A stretch of DNA of 64,000 bases. It comes from Neurospora intermedia. Lineage: Eukaryota; Ascomycota; Sordariomycetes; Sordariales; Sordariaceae. The notes beneath the pieces were generated by a model. It did not search any database. It was not told the origin of the DNA and worked only from the letters and a program-made list of their open reading frames with translations. Each line of letters starts with the position of its first letter. The first letter of the stretch is position 1. The translations under genes were made by a program, and so were the position numbers. This document shows positions 9,848 to 22,700 of the stretch, one piece after another. The stretch lies in NCBI GenBank assembly GCA_037102815.1, contig BTPP01000001.1, positions 5,977,001 to 6,041,000 of the forward strand, in the 5' to 3' direction.

Positions 9848-11692
9848 CTAACTAGGACCAAACCCCGGCGGAAGAGGCGGAGGAGCCATCGTTCCCCTCC
9901 CCACTCCCCCGCCTGGAGGAGCAAAAGGGAAGAAAGTCGGCGGCCCACCACTGCTTCCTCTTCCCATCATTCCGGGAGGCGGAGCCCCCCCTCTTCCTCC
10001 TCCCGGGGGGCCGAAGCCGGGTGGTAGTGGAGGAGGTGCACTCGGGAATTGTGCTGGTGGTGGCGGTTGTGGTGGGAAGGGAAACGTACCGGGCGGTGGA
10101 GGTACAGAACCACCACCTCCACCACGTTCTTCCTCGTCGATACTATCTGGGTGGTAATCGCCTTCGCTGTGTTGATCCTCCTCGTGCTCGGAATGGGAGT
10201 AGTACGAATGATCATCGCCTGATTCATGCTCGGAATGCCGGTCGGATTCACCGCCTGAATGACTACCGCTGGCACTCGCCCTTCGCATTCCATGGCCGCC
10301 AAACATTGGTCCTGGTGGCGGAAGAGAACCTGGAGGCCCTGACCCGGAGAATGGTGGAAACGGAGGTGGTGGTGGTGGCATACCGGGCATCGACGGCATC
10401 GGAGGCCGGAATCCTCCAGGCCCAGCTGCTGGAGGCGGCGGTGCGGGAGGAAAGATATTGCTCGGTCGCGGCGGTCCTGGGCTTGACTTGCTACTACTGC
10501 TGCTCTCAGGAGAGCGTGAAGGACGACGGGATTCTTTTCTACTCCTCCTGCTTCCACCACTGCCACTACCACCGCTTCCACCGCTTCCACTCCCGCTGGT
10601 ACGGCTTCCCCGGCCACTGCACCGGCTGGAACGGCTCCTATTGCTACCACTGTTGGGTGTTGAAGAAAACCAATCGACAATACAAGCTGCAATGAGAACA
10701 ATGCAGAAGAGGAGAGGAATCAGTTGCGAGGCGCTGTTGATTTTGTTGACTTCTGAGGAGACGCGGTTCCAATGGATTGAGAGCTCGATGGCTACGAGGA
10801 CGGTAGTGGCGATGAGGAGGTTGAAGACGAGTTGGAGTTGATCCATGTTTGAGCTTGCAGAGGGACTTTCGTAATCGGTCAGCAGGGTTGACGTTTCATT
10901 GAAGGAAAACAGGAGAAATAGTACTTACCCATCTCTCTTTCTCTTTTTCACCCTTCTTTTCTTCTCTTCACCTCCACCACTCAAACTCCTCACTCCCATC
11001 ACCACCCCGCCCACCAACACTATCAAGACCACAGCAATATTGAACGCTCTGAACCCGACACTGCCCAAGGCCGCTTTGGCAAACAAGAACCCATACGGTT
11101 TCCCACAAACCTTTTTATCTCTCCTTCTTACTAACCCAACTACCCCAGAGCACCAAAACCATAGCTGAAACCCACACACCATCAGCAGGAGAACGAACTC
11201 CATGATAACCAGCAAATCACACCCCTCCCTCTCCTTCACTCCTTTGTTTTTACCGCTACCCTTCTTCTTCTTACTTCTGCCCCTCCTCCCCTTCTCCCCA
11301 TCCCCCGTCCCAGAACCAGACCCACGACTTACAAGACATCTCCTAACCCCCGTCCAAAATACCACTCCTAGCGTGATGTACGCAGTACCGCTAACTAACA
11401 AAGTCGCAACGTATACCTCCACCGCTCCGAATCCAGCATTATCTGTCTCTGTATCTGTACTTGAACCGGGAGAAGAAGCTACCACTTTCATAGCGAGCCC
11501 GATGAACACGGCAAGACAGAGAATCGCGTGTGCAGCCCGTAACACTGTATAAGGCGCCGGAGAGCGGGTTCGAAGGAGCGTTGTGGGGATGAGGCCGAAC
11601 CAGAGGAGGTAGAAGGAGAGGCGGATGCCGAGGCCGGTTGTGGAGGGGAGAGAAGGGGCAACAAGACAAGAGGAGGAAGGGGTAGTTGACAT
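9848..11692 (-). CDS. Predicted seven-membrane-segment protein with long proline-rich tail
   Basis: Two open segments on the minus strand are exons of one gene: 11692-10929 and 10853-9848. The 75-nt intron (GTAAGT, CTGAC branch, CAAG) restores frame exactly, giving 589 aa. Hydrophobic segments lie near residues 21-40, 50-71, 91-115, 160-187, 213-234, 264-282 and 299-317, with a Lys/Arg/Gly/Ser-rich loop at about 120-155 and a basic loop at about 240-255. The remaining 270 residues form a Ser/Arg stretch, then a low-complexity tail with PPPPP runs, a His/Ser/Glu/Asp patch and repeated PPPLPPGFG-like units. No family is recognised. The topology resembles a seven-helix receptor with a cytosolic polyproline tail, but the count could be six to eight and the tail's side of the membrane is inferred. 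Confidence 0.72.
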
Positions 11693-14041
11693 CTTGAGGT
11701 TGGTATGTAGAGGTAGAGATAAAAGTAGGTACTACACTAGGTATCGTCCGGTGAGTTGGATCTAAAGCTTGAATCGAGGCTTTACAGTCCGTGAGATATC
11801 ATCTTGGCGTTGAGTTATTGTTCGATTCGCTGGTTTGATGGTTGAGTAAGGTTGGGATCCAACAAAGGCGTTTGAGAGTGTCTCCCCTCTGATAAGGTGA
11901 GGTGAGGATGTAAAAGATAATGTCAAGGTTGCCATGTACCCGAGGTCCGGTCAGTTTAAGGGATAATTGAGTTTGTCCACGGACGGCCCCCGACACCGTC
12001 CACCAGAGAATCCATGGATGTCAGTCTCTGATCCTACCAGGATAGCTTCTTCGTTCTTCATCATCAGACTTCTGTACCTACATACATACCTGTGTTCACG
12101 TGCAGTACATACACACGCCTGGTTCAGATATATATCCAGGGTTCGTCGTCACAATCCATTGCTCACATGCACGTAACGTACGAATGTCAAACTTCATCCA
12201 TCTTCGATCCAGTCGGTCAGCGGCCTTTTCTGCTTCCTTCTACCTCCTCAACACCGCATCTGTGTGGTACCTAACTGCATACCTACCTAGAAGCAGGTCT
12301 CATCCAAAGCGGGCTTACAATAACCCAGGTTAGTAACGTCCCAGCAGCTAAGAGGTTATTGTCTACCGCATCCATACACAACTCTATTTCCCCTGCCTAG
12401 AGTAACGTACCTACTTTTACCCCCACAACCTTGTAAATATCAAACCAACCAAACCCCCTCGACAACTCGGCTTCTGGTCTCCGCCCGTGGACGTTCAGTC
12501 CCACGACATCTTTGGAGCCCATGTCTCAGCCAGTTTCAAACACCGGCGCGCGCGGAATCTCACCTTACATATAGGGTACTGTGAATACCTGATCTTGCTA
12601 TTGCGAGTCTGAGGAAGCAGGTACGTTGGCAAGTCGCTCAGCTGACAAAACCTTGTTCGTACCTCATATACTAACCGAAAGCTGTTCCTTCTGTTCAGGA
12701 TTCAGGCCCCTTTCTGTGCCTGTATAAAGTTGCGTGAGTACTGAAAGGGCAGCGGCAACCGGCGGTCACGTACGCAGCCGAGACAGAACTAGAACTAAAG
12801 GAAGGGAAGACAGCACGTCGACAGAAGACAGACAGGGTGGACCAGCGAGATGAGGAAGAGGTTACTTATTTCTGTTAGTTACGTCCGTAGGTAATGTAGG
12901 TAAGGTAGTCTAGAATGTCTCTGCTCTGTACGTTGCCTCATTTGGTTCAGGGAACCATCACAGAGAGTTTGCAGTGGTGGAGGATAACTTTCTCTGCAGA
13001 CGGGGAAGGGGCGGCGTTGCCACTCCTAGTAGGTATCTATCTAGACCCGGAACCTACTTACACACCTTGAAAAGGACGGGTATTCTGAAAAAAAAGTCCA
13101 ACGAGAATTGCCCCATAAGTAACTGGAGTCCATCCAGCGAGGTTACAAAAGTAATGAATGATGATAGGTCGCCCCCCACATAAATTCGGTTCCCTACCTA
13201 CCTACATACATACATACGGAGCTTGAAACTTTCCTTTCTGGACTTGGAAAGAAGATTCGGAACACAAAAAGCGGAGTTACGGAGTATAAACCAACAGAGA
13301 GGTGAATGAATAACCCGTGTAACACAAGAAGCGGGGTGAAGATCCTGAGGTAGAGTATCTGGCGTAACACAAAATCTATTCCGAAGGATTGTCTCAGCCA
13401 GGAACGTTTGACCTCGTGTGACCATGGTGATACTATCGCCGTTAAGTTGTTCTCTGCGGTATGTAGGAAGAAAACCCAACCGGCGGTGGCGGGTTTTTGA
13501 AGGACAGGGTTAGACTAGATGATTGACTCTAGCCAAGTGTAGTTCTCTGGCTTGGAAATCGCATCGATCCATCGAGCTAATAGACACTCAGAAAATAATA
13601 AAGAGGAACCGCTTGAAGGCGAGTGTCAGGCCGCCTGTCCACACCCGACAACCCCTGGGCTTGACAGGGCTGACGCGGTAATGGTTCGATAATGACCAAA
13701 ACAAAACGGAAACGAACAGTCGATCGAGCAAGTAGCCATGAACTCAAACGGGGTGGTATCAATCTGATTCAAATACTATGCTTATAAACAAAACCGAGCA
13801 TAAAACAAGCCGCCATGCCGTGTGGGAATAGTTGAGCAACAACAATAAGAAAACAACATGCATCATGCCAAGTCAACTAGGTCTTCACCCGCTTGCTCTC
13901 CGTTCTCATGCCTTTCTGAAAATCCTATACCAATCAACTCCTTTCTTATTATCATGGTCCTGTCACCCCCGATGATACGGGACCCACCCTCATCCTCCTT
14001 TTACTTCTCTTTCTTCCAAACGGCGAGCACATAAAGCCTTC
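11693..14041. other. Intergenic region between membrane-protein gene and PRXL2-type gene
   Basis: No gene is supported. The left part is the promoter and leader of the minus-strand membrane-protein gene. Short tandem tetranucleotides (CCTA, then CATA) lie near 13192-13216. ORFs at 12974-13183 and 13198-13479 show no protein character. Confidence 0.45.
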
Positions 14042-15449
14042 CTACGCTCCCGCCTCCGCCTTCATAGTGTTCATCCTACGCGCCATGCTAAACCCGGTCC
14101 CCTTTCTTGTTTCCAGCGCCTTTGACCACCTCCTGGAGTCCTTGATGGGCTCCCCTTGCCCATCAAGCCCCAGCACCTCCATAAGCTCAGGGATCTCGAC
14201 ATGGTCCCTCGTTGTCTTCATGCGGTGACACCAGGTCACTTTTTTCTCCTCGCCTTCGTCGTCTTCGTGTTTTCCATCGATGCTGGCTTCCGACGGCCTG
14301 TGTCCTTGGCCGCCAAAGATCTTCTTCTCCTTCGTTATTGTTCCCTTGCTGTCGCTACCTAGACCGGTCTCTTTGTCGTCAGAGTCTGGTTCCAGCCTTG
14401 AACTGGAACTGTCTCTCTTCCTCTCGGCAGCAGCAGCAGCAGCCGCTTCATTGTTCTCCCTTGTTGCCCTTTCAAGTGTTCTTTCCATATCCTCCCATTG
14501 TACGGCGTTAACGGGACTCTGAATATCCACTGGTTCGAACAAGAACTCGCCGCCAATCTGCTTGAAGTCTCCCGCTTTGTTGGCCAGCCCCTTGGGAATC
14601 TGTTTGATGCCTGTGATAATCGAATCAAATGAAGATTTGATCAAGTGCTTGGTTACGTAGGCGGGCTTCTCGCCGAGCGCGAGGGTGCGAACCATGCCGA
14701 GCTCCTGGTATAGCTTGCGGGTGGGATCGGCGTAGATGGGAAATGGGCAGTTGGTCGCTTGAGCGTACATGTCGATAAGCTGTGGGTTTCCGCAGCCAAT
14801 AACGGCGATGAAGGTCGAAAGTGGAAGCCGGAGGAGGGCGTCGGGGGTTATGGAGGCAGAGAGGGTGCGAAGGTATTCTTGGCATTGCTGGTTCGCAGGA
14901 GCAAGTTAGCTGATGCTTGTCATGGAACGGAGTAGGGGGTGCAGGAGGGGTCCAGGTCCATGAACTTACACCACAGAAGAAGTGGCGGACAAAGATGATG
15001 AGGACTCGCCGGGCAACGTGCTTGCCAGTATAGAGACTCCGGAAAGTGTGCGACTTGCCGTCGCGATCGAGGACATGGTAGTTCTCGATCTTCTTTATGG
15101 TGGCCAAGCTTGGTAGGTCGTTGTTGCTGTCAACAGAGCCCTGAAAGTCCAGCGCGGCGACGGCATTGTCGCTTGTTGAAAAGCGAGGGCCGTCAATTGG
15201 CGAAGTCGAAACCGATTTACGCGACGGGACAAAGCTCGGTGGCCGTGATGATGATTTCTGTGATGGCTCTACTGGTAGGCTAGTAGGGTTCGCCTTCTCG
15301 GCGGTCGTTGGGCGCGATGAGTTCGAAGTAGCGAACATGGGATTCGCAGGCGGTTGATCTGTTGAGACTGCCATGACTGATGTGGGTGATGAAGGTGACG
15401 GTAATGCTGGTGATGTAGTGTTGTTGGTGGCGTCAAAGGAATCGGGCAC
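14042..15449 (-). CDS. AhpC/TSA antioxidant-domain protein (PRXL2/FAM213-like)
   Basis: Two exons, 15449-14970 and 14887-14042, encode 441 aa. The 82-nt intron (GTAAGT, CTAAC, CAG) is in phase 0. Residues 1-125 are Ser/Pro/Thr-rich and probably disordered. A thioredoxin-like fold follows (YHVLDRDGKSHTF, then RRVLIIFVRHFFCGQCQEYL), where splicing creates the redox motif C159-G-Q-C162. Further on are VIGCGNPQLI, ADPTRKLYQELG and KAGDFKQIGGEFLFE, typical of fungal AhpC/TSA-antioxidant (PF13911-type) proteins. The last 150 residues are Ala/Glu/Lys-rich and low complexity. A role in thiol redox control is inferred from the family. A TGACGTCT half-CRE lies about 230 bp upstream of the start. Confidence 0.85.
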
Positions 15450-18160
15450 TCGTAATGCGTTCGAATATTCCGTTTGCTAGCAAGATAGTTGTAGAGATGC
15501 TAAAGTAGTCGTTCGTCTGAAGGGTTGAAGTTTCCCAAGTTTTTAATCTCGACCAATGTCGATCGGTACCTCTTTCCAGCAGGAATGCGAGTAAGTACGG
15601 GAGTAGTTCTAGGGGACGGCTGTTAGGGCGGCCGCTGCGGTAGTTGGAGGCAAAGAGACCTAAACAAGGGAACTGTGACGTCTGAGCACGTTTCCTTTCT
15701 TGAACCAAAAAAGCCGACGAAACAGGGAAACGAGACAAATGGGCTCAGCCACGGGATGGATGGGGGAAACAAGACCATCAAATATGGCTATGAATGGCAA
15801 CAAGTGGAAGCAAAAGCAGTCCCCGAATGGAAAGTGGGTATGAAGTCACTGCCGGCCATGTTTTACGACGCCATCAACAAGCGAACGCACTGCCCTGTCG
15901 CCATGCCCCGGGGACGCTGCCGATTTGCGTCCCCTGGAATTGCACAGGGATCCCCCAAACCCGCTAAGGAAATGGTGTTGATCTGTTCCAGCCCACATCA
16001 GCAGCTCCACACGTGTCACTGCCCCAAACTCATACCACTAGCGTAGTGTACCTCATGTATTCCCAGCTGGTTGGTGAGCACCATGAAAATGTGCTTCCAT
16101 CCTGGAGATAGGTCGGAAATGACAAGTTCGACACCTTTCCACGTTTCCTTCTCCGGAGAAGTTGATCGAAACAAGAGGCACAGTCGTTAGGCGCGGACGA
16201 GAGAGTGCCCGAGGACTCAGTTGAAGAGCGACTGAAGTCCGCCCTCACCCCGCCCTAGGTACACCGTACCCGTTTCGATATTTACAAAGTCGGGCTATCC
16301 CAGTGGGGTTCGGGGACTCGTCAATCACCGCTGCGGCACCTCGCTGGGTCGTGCCTGGCTGGCCATTCTGTTTCTGGCAGCGTCTCGAGCCGCCAAGTCG
16401 TCACCTCATCAATCGCCGCCGTGTTTCACCCATGTGTCGAATCAACCATCGACGACGACGGCTGCTACCTCTACCCACCGCAATGCTACCAACTACCTAA
16501 CCGCGCGTCTCACTCAAAAGGGACTAAGGAAAGAATGGTGATGGTAGTGTCGGTAGAGGTAGCATTGACCAGTGCGCACCTATTTCTATATTGGACAATA
16601 CCACATTTATCAACCTCCAATGGAGGCATGTCAACACCGGATGATGGACACTCCGCATTCCGTTACCATGGCAACAAAATAGGCACTCGGAAAGGAGTGA
16701 ACAAACAGTGGATAATCGACACGAGTATTTGTGAGTTGATTGATTTTGCTGATTGATATTGAAAATGGGAATCCAATTACACGAGAATTCAACACCTTGT
16801 CTGTTTCCATATCGGTTTTGCTTCTAGCATCTTGGTATATTGAAGCAAACCGAAGGTCTTGGATGCTGTTGCTTAGCCCTAGGGGAAGATGTAGGACAGC
16901 TTCATCGTTGAGTTGATTAATTTGAGTTGTTTAGGTTTGCAGCTCCCAATTCGCTTTCCAACCCTTACAAACTCTCCGACTTCTGTGATCACCGGACACC
17001 TGAACTAAGACTGCAGGCAGGCTGAACACATCCCAAGCCCCAAGCTAGTTCTATCGAACACGGACATAATTCGAAGAACCCAACGTCTGCTCAAAAACAA
17101 ACAAGCTGGGAATGAACGTCATGAAGGAAGGTTGCACTGAGAGGGAAGGTGAGGGAAGGTGCGATCTGGAAGTTCTCGAGGAATGGGTCACGGTTGGGTG
17201 AAAGGCTCTTGAAACAACCAAGAAAACGTTCCTTCCTCGACTGAGAAGTACTCCCGAATCTCAAGATAAGGTCGAACTTCTGCCTAAGGTAGGTACCTCT
17301 AGGTATCAATAATCCGGTGACTCAGGTCAGTCTTCAATTCATTCTCCATTAGGCTTTCGAACATCTACTTTCATCGCGAACATCACGAGGCAGTCGTAGT
17401 TAGTTTCACACAGAACCAGCTCTTTCCATCTCACGAGCATCTAATGGGACTGAAGATTATCAGTCACACCTGCTCACGGGGGTCCTTCCGGCCGCTTTCA
17501 GTAGCACGAGATCAATGGCGGTGACAATGACGAAAGCTCAGTTTCACCATTCAGTTGCATCGATGGGACAGATCGTGACCACCTCTACTTGTTGTACTGG
17601 CAAAACTTGCGGGTGGATGTGTCACTGAGAAGCAATCCTGTCATGATCCGTCCTGTTTGAGGCAGCAGGATGGAATAAACAAGGCAGTCACTCAAGGGGA
17701 CCTCTACATCAGGTGAACGGCCGTACTCGCAGCGGGGCCGAGGTTCTGCCTGCCTCAACAGACCTAGCCATTTCCTCCTCGCTGTCATAGGAGGGTCAAA
17801 AAGACATCTCGCTCAGAACGACGCCAACGTGACTCCTTTCCTGTGGGAGCTTGAGGGGTAACCTATCGCTCTTTCCCCGGGTAGTTCACGTTGTGATGTC
17901 TATGGCAGGTCATTCCGTGGGGGTAACTGTGGTTGCTGGCAGTTTCTAATGTTATAATAACCCCCCATCAACTCTCCTTGGAACGCAGCCCGGTTCCCAA
18001 CACAATCCTGCTGCCTTTCTCCATCAACCTCCAGATTCCCTACGTCTTGTCGCACATATTTTCATCTATCCGTTCGAGATACACATCTCATTCCCTCAAA
18101 CTTCCGATACCCTATCCCTCTCCGTGTTTGCCCTTTCTCAGAAAGGCATCATCCGTCATC
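15450..18160. other. Divergent intergenic region
   Basis: This contains the promoter of the PRXL2-type gene (left) and the leader of the protease gene (right). A long TC-rich leader at about 17,960-18,160 precedes the protease start. No coding region is supported: the ORFs at 15675-16046 and 16421-16756 lack any recognisable features. Confidence 0.45.
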
Positions 18161-19717
18161 ATGGGTTCTATGTACCAAGTCCAGTCGAAACTCCGTCAGG
18201 ACCTTGGCCTCCACAAGGTTCAGGCTGTTCGCAAGCCTGGTCGTGAACTCAACGGCACCAAGGCATACGTCAGTGCAATGGCCCGCTACGGTTTCAATCC
18301 CACCGAGGAGTCCAGGTTCTTCCACTTGAAGAAGACCGATCTCACCAAGGAGTTCCAACGCCGCGGCTACACTCGTCACTGGGAGCAGCTGGTTAGGACA
18401 CCCCAGGAACGTCCCGACGATCCTCACACAGACAACGAGCCTGTCCCTGCCGAGGATCAGCAGTACGACACTCAGTATCTCTGCGAGATTGGTATTGGCA
18501 CTCCGCAACAGAAGGTCAAGCTTGACTTTGACACAGGATCCGCTGATCTTTGGGTGAGTACCCAACCTTTCCCCTTCCTCTTCTGTCATGACACTGACCA
18601 ATTTCTTTCAAGGTCCGCTGCACAGACTCATCTCTTCTTCATCATGCCGACAAGAAGTTCGACCCGAAGAAGTCGGATACCTTCCAGGAGAGCAAGACCG
18701 ACCAGACCTGGAAGATCCAGTACGGTGATGGAAGCACCGCTTCGGGCACCGTCGGTACGGATGTCATTACTGTTGGTGGGCTTCAGATCAAAGACCAAGC
18801 CATCGAACTTGCCAAGAAGGTGTCCAGTGCCTTCTCTTCTGGCGAAGCTGACGGTCTTCTTGGACTTGCCTTCTCCACGATCAACACCATCGAGAGCGAT
18901 GGCAAACCGGATCCACAGCCCACACCTGTCGAGAACATGATCAGCCAAAAGGACATTCCCAAGGAGGCTGAGCTGTTCACGTCCGCCTTCTACAGTGCGC
19001 GTGATGACAAGTCAGAGGAGAAATCCTTCTACACCTTTGGCTGGGTCGATGAAGATCTCGTCAAAGCTTCCGGAAAAGATATCACATGGACACCCATCGA
19101 CAACTCGGAGGGCTTTTGGAAGTTCCCAAGTGAGAGCGCTACAGTCGACGGCGAGAATGTTTCCGTGAGCGGGAACACCGCAATTGCTGATACTGGCACC
19201 ACACTGGCGCTCGTCTCAGACACAGTTTGCAAAGCGCTCTACGCAAAGATCCCTGGCTCAAAGTACAGCTACCGATACCAAGGTTACCTCATCCCGAGCA
19301 CAATCACAGCTGATCAGCTCCCTCAGCTGAGTGTCGCAGTTGGTGGAGAGCAGTTTGTTATTCAGAAGGAGGATCTGTTGCTGGCACCGGCTGACGATGA
19401 CTATTGGTACGGTGGTGTGCAGTCGAGAGGCACTATGCCCTTCGATATCTTGGGTGATACATTCCTCAAGTCCATCTATGCTGTAAGTTCACGCATCTCC
19501 AATAGAGTGAAATTGTTACCAACACCATGAACAGATCTGGGACCAGGGCAACAACCGCTTTGGAGCTGTACCCAAGATTGAGGTGAACCAGCACACAGTG
19601 TTCCCTAATACCGAGTCTTCGCCTGAGGCCAACTCACCTGAGCCCGCAGACAAAGCTGGCGACGTCTCCACCGCGGAGCAAGTCAAGGAAGCAGTGAAGA
19701 GTCTGAAGCTGCTGTAA
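18161..19717 (+). CDS. Pepsin-family (A1) aspartic protease without visible signal peptide
   Basis: Three exons, 18161-18553, 18613-19482 and 19535-19717, encode 481 aa. The introns are 59 and 52 nt with canonical ends, and all junctions are in phase 0. Catalytic motifs are DTGS (D124) and DTGT (D324), with the flap YGDGS. The fold resembles penicillopepsin or endothiapepsin (YLCEIGIGTPQQKVKLDFDTG, then MPFDILGDTFLKSIYA). Residues 1-95 look like a basic propeptide (RPGRELNG-type and HLKKTDL segments), yet the chosen start MGSMYQVQ has no hydrophobic signal. The longer ORF from 17933 gives no convincing one either. The last 45 residues are a Ser/Pro/Glu/Lys tail beyond the usual enzyme end. 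It could be a non-classically exported or intracellular enzyme, or a signal exon may have been missed. Confidence 0.9.
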
Positions 19718-22700
19718 CTTGCGAGAGAGGCTGAAATATTTGTGGTCTGCGGGACGCTCGTTAGGAGGAAGAAGTCAGTTCTGTAGATGTCTTTACCGTA
19801 TCGCATATGGAAACAGTGGCTTCACAGTGGAGGAAGTGCGTAGCCTTGAGTTACCTGTAACTTTAGTGCACGCTGAAACATCCACTGTTACCGTCGAGGT
19901 CACTATATAGTTACTCGTCCAAATCTCAACTCTTATGTTTGAATATGATCATATTTGTGGGAGAAGGAGAAGATAGGTCCTGGGTTCTGCTTATGTTCTG
20001 CAAAATGGTTTACACTAACTGCCAGAAACTGATTCAGATCCATGATCGATACAAAATAAGTTGGACGATGGAGAGGTGAGGTGGTTGAAGTAAACTTATG
20101 CCATGCCCGTCACCGGTTACTCATTGTATAACCCTTTTCACGGCTTGGTTAGTCAGAAGCTGACTAGGACACAACGCTTAGCTGTTCCCATTTTCCAAGT
20201 TCACTACATCTCCCCGAGCTGCAGCAGATTCCGGCTACGACGACACTCATGGTTGATAGTTTTTTTATAGGAAGTAACATTTGTGATCTTCGCAAGCCTA
20301 CGATGACGGGTCCAGAGAATGTGACAACCTTGTGTCTTGTCCAGATTGTTCGACACAAGAGTTCCGAAGCAAGAAAGAAGGACAGCGTCAAAGCTGAGCA
20401 GGGTAAAGTCGTTTGCTCCACGCTGAACTCCAACCGAAACGCCACAATCACCACCAACGGGTCCTACATGTGGATGGGTGACACCTTTACAAGACAAGAA
20501 CAACCGCCATGGGATTTTTTTATCTAGTTCCTTAGTTATATATCTCAACCCCAAGGCCATGGAAACTATTGTCAAGAGAATAGTGAAATAGATCATATCA
20601 TGCCAGGGTCCGTTTCAGGATCAGAGTTTATACACATATAAGCCTTATGAGCAAATATTCCTTCGTGGTTCAGACTAAGTTACTACGTGAGATGCTGCAG
20701 GTATCCTTCCCATACTAGACACTGATTTAATATCGCGAAATCAGTCCGAGTGTTAATAATGGGTCGGTGCATGGGTACTGTATGTGATAGGTGTGGATAG
20801 GTAAGTAATCCTGGAAAGTGTATTCAGATATGCGATGTGGTGGTGGTAGAGATAGGTTGGACAGTGTGCCAGGACCAAAAAGGGGTCCTCTTCCATAGTG
20901 TTTGGCACTGGAAACGGAGTCTGGAAGTGCCTCTGTATGATATGATGCGTGCAGAGCAAGATGAGGTAGATAGGTGAAGCATTCTGAGGTAGAGATCCCA
21001 AGCTGAGGTAGTCATGAGGGTTAGGGACGGTTGCATACATCGCAGGGCAACCTAACATATAAGCAGTGGTGGTTATAGTAAAGACCCTAATAATTGCAAG
21101 TCCACATAAGGTTATGGTACTTTGTAGAATGCAAGTGTCCTGGTAGTCCGTATCCAACAATTTGGATGTGATTGTGACTCTAGTAAATGCCAAATGCCTA
21201 GAGGTAGTAAGGTCTTTACTGTACAGGACGAGCAAAGAAGTGACGGATCAGTCCTGTCTCGTGACGAGAGGTCCGAGTGATGGCGGCCCAGATGGAGATG
21301 GCTTTGATGACCTTGTCTGGGACCCTGTGGGACACATACATACGTAGCTCTGACCTTTAACTTGACGTCGATGAGCTCTTGGTGTGGGCTTAGTGCTGGG
21401 AAGAACCTAGATTCCGTGAGCTCTTTTTTTCTGGTGAGAAGCTTAGGTTAAGGTTGGGACTGGAAGCTGGTTTGTACACACACGGTAGACGAGAGAGGTA
21501 TCTGCCGTACTGCCCCGCTGCCCAAGGACGTGAACAATCGACGGGCGGGAGGGAGGGGAAGCCCCACGCATCTTTTACTGGTAGTGTTGTACGACTCGAC
21601 GTTCACTGGAGACCACTATGTAAGATGCCCAATGTAGAGTACTTATGCAAGAGGCAGCGATAACAGAATGCAACGATAAGAGCAAGGAGGAGAAGAACTC
21701 CGGAAAAGAAAGAGCATGACCATGGGCCATGGCGAGACACGGTTCCTCGTCTCGGGAAGCGATCCCGAAGGTCCATTGATTGGCCAGGTTTCTTGACGAA
21801 GGATGATTGGTATTGCTTCGTTTTTCTGCAGCGATTTGTCGTGCATCATCGTGCCTTTTTGTTGGCATGCGTCTGTCGTGCTTGGGCTCTCTGCTCAGTC
21901 AGATGCATCCATTATTGATGAAATGGATCAGAGTGTTGAGAGGTGATGCTGTCTAGTTGTGGACTGGTTAAGTGGTTCCTCTTTAAGCGAGAACGGGAGG
22001 CAATATCACGGGCTTTCAGACAGTCATGGCCAGTTGTTGATGAACGCTGACACAACGGACGACTTAGACTGGAGGAAGACGGGAGAGCATCGGCCATCGA
22101 GGAGGAGGTCAGTTGTGGAGCTGTAAGGGGGCGAGTGCACGAGTCATTGTGTGGCCTTAGCTCCACGGAAGCTGCCAGAGCTGGGGGGACTCTTGATGTG
22201 GATCACAGTCCAGTGACCTAGCAACCGAGTGAGGCCCGGGCCGGCAAACGGGCTGAAGTGTGTCAGATCAACGGGCAGCGAACTGGTCTCAAACGAGATA
22301 ATTCTGACAATCAACAACTCCTTGATTGTCCTTCGTCTTTAGAGCAGCTTTAAGTATCAGACTCGGAAGACAAACATATATCGAACCTTTCAAACATGGT
22401 TGCCATCACCTCTTAACCTCAGCTCCCCTCGAGGTCGACGAGCCCAGAAGCGGGCGGCAAGACCCACCTCAGAGCGTCAGGTTCCGTGTCCGCAGGCTTT
22501 CCCGTCCCCGCGCCTTCGATTCCAGGCCGGGCTTCCTTGGGCGGTGTCTGGCAACCTAGCTTCCAGGCGGCCAGGCCCCAACCTATCCCCATTCCACTTT
22601 CCACCTCAACTTGGCTGCCCGCGATTCTGCCCAGGGTTTCCGCCCAGTATTGCTCCTACCGCCTGCCCGCCACGCTACGTAGGTAGAGGAGGTGCTCTTC

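Noticed and set aside
10021-10841. Long plus-strand ORFs over the proline-rich tail
   Set aside because: Complement of a low-complexity GC-rich coding repeat. No domain character.
17933-18160. Longer protease start at 17933
   Set aside because: The extra residues do not resemble a signal peptide or propeptide, and the ATG at 18161 follows a typical C/T-rich leader.
20753-21235. 160-aa minus-strand ORF
   Set aside because: Composition and codons look random, no domain is seen and no splice partners were found.
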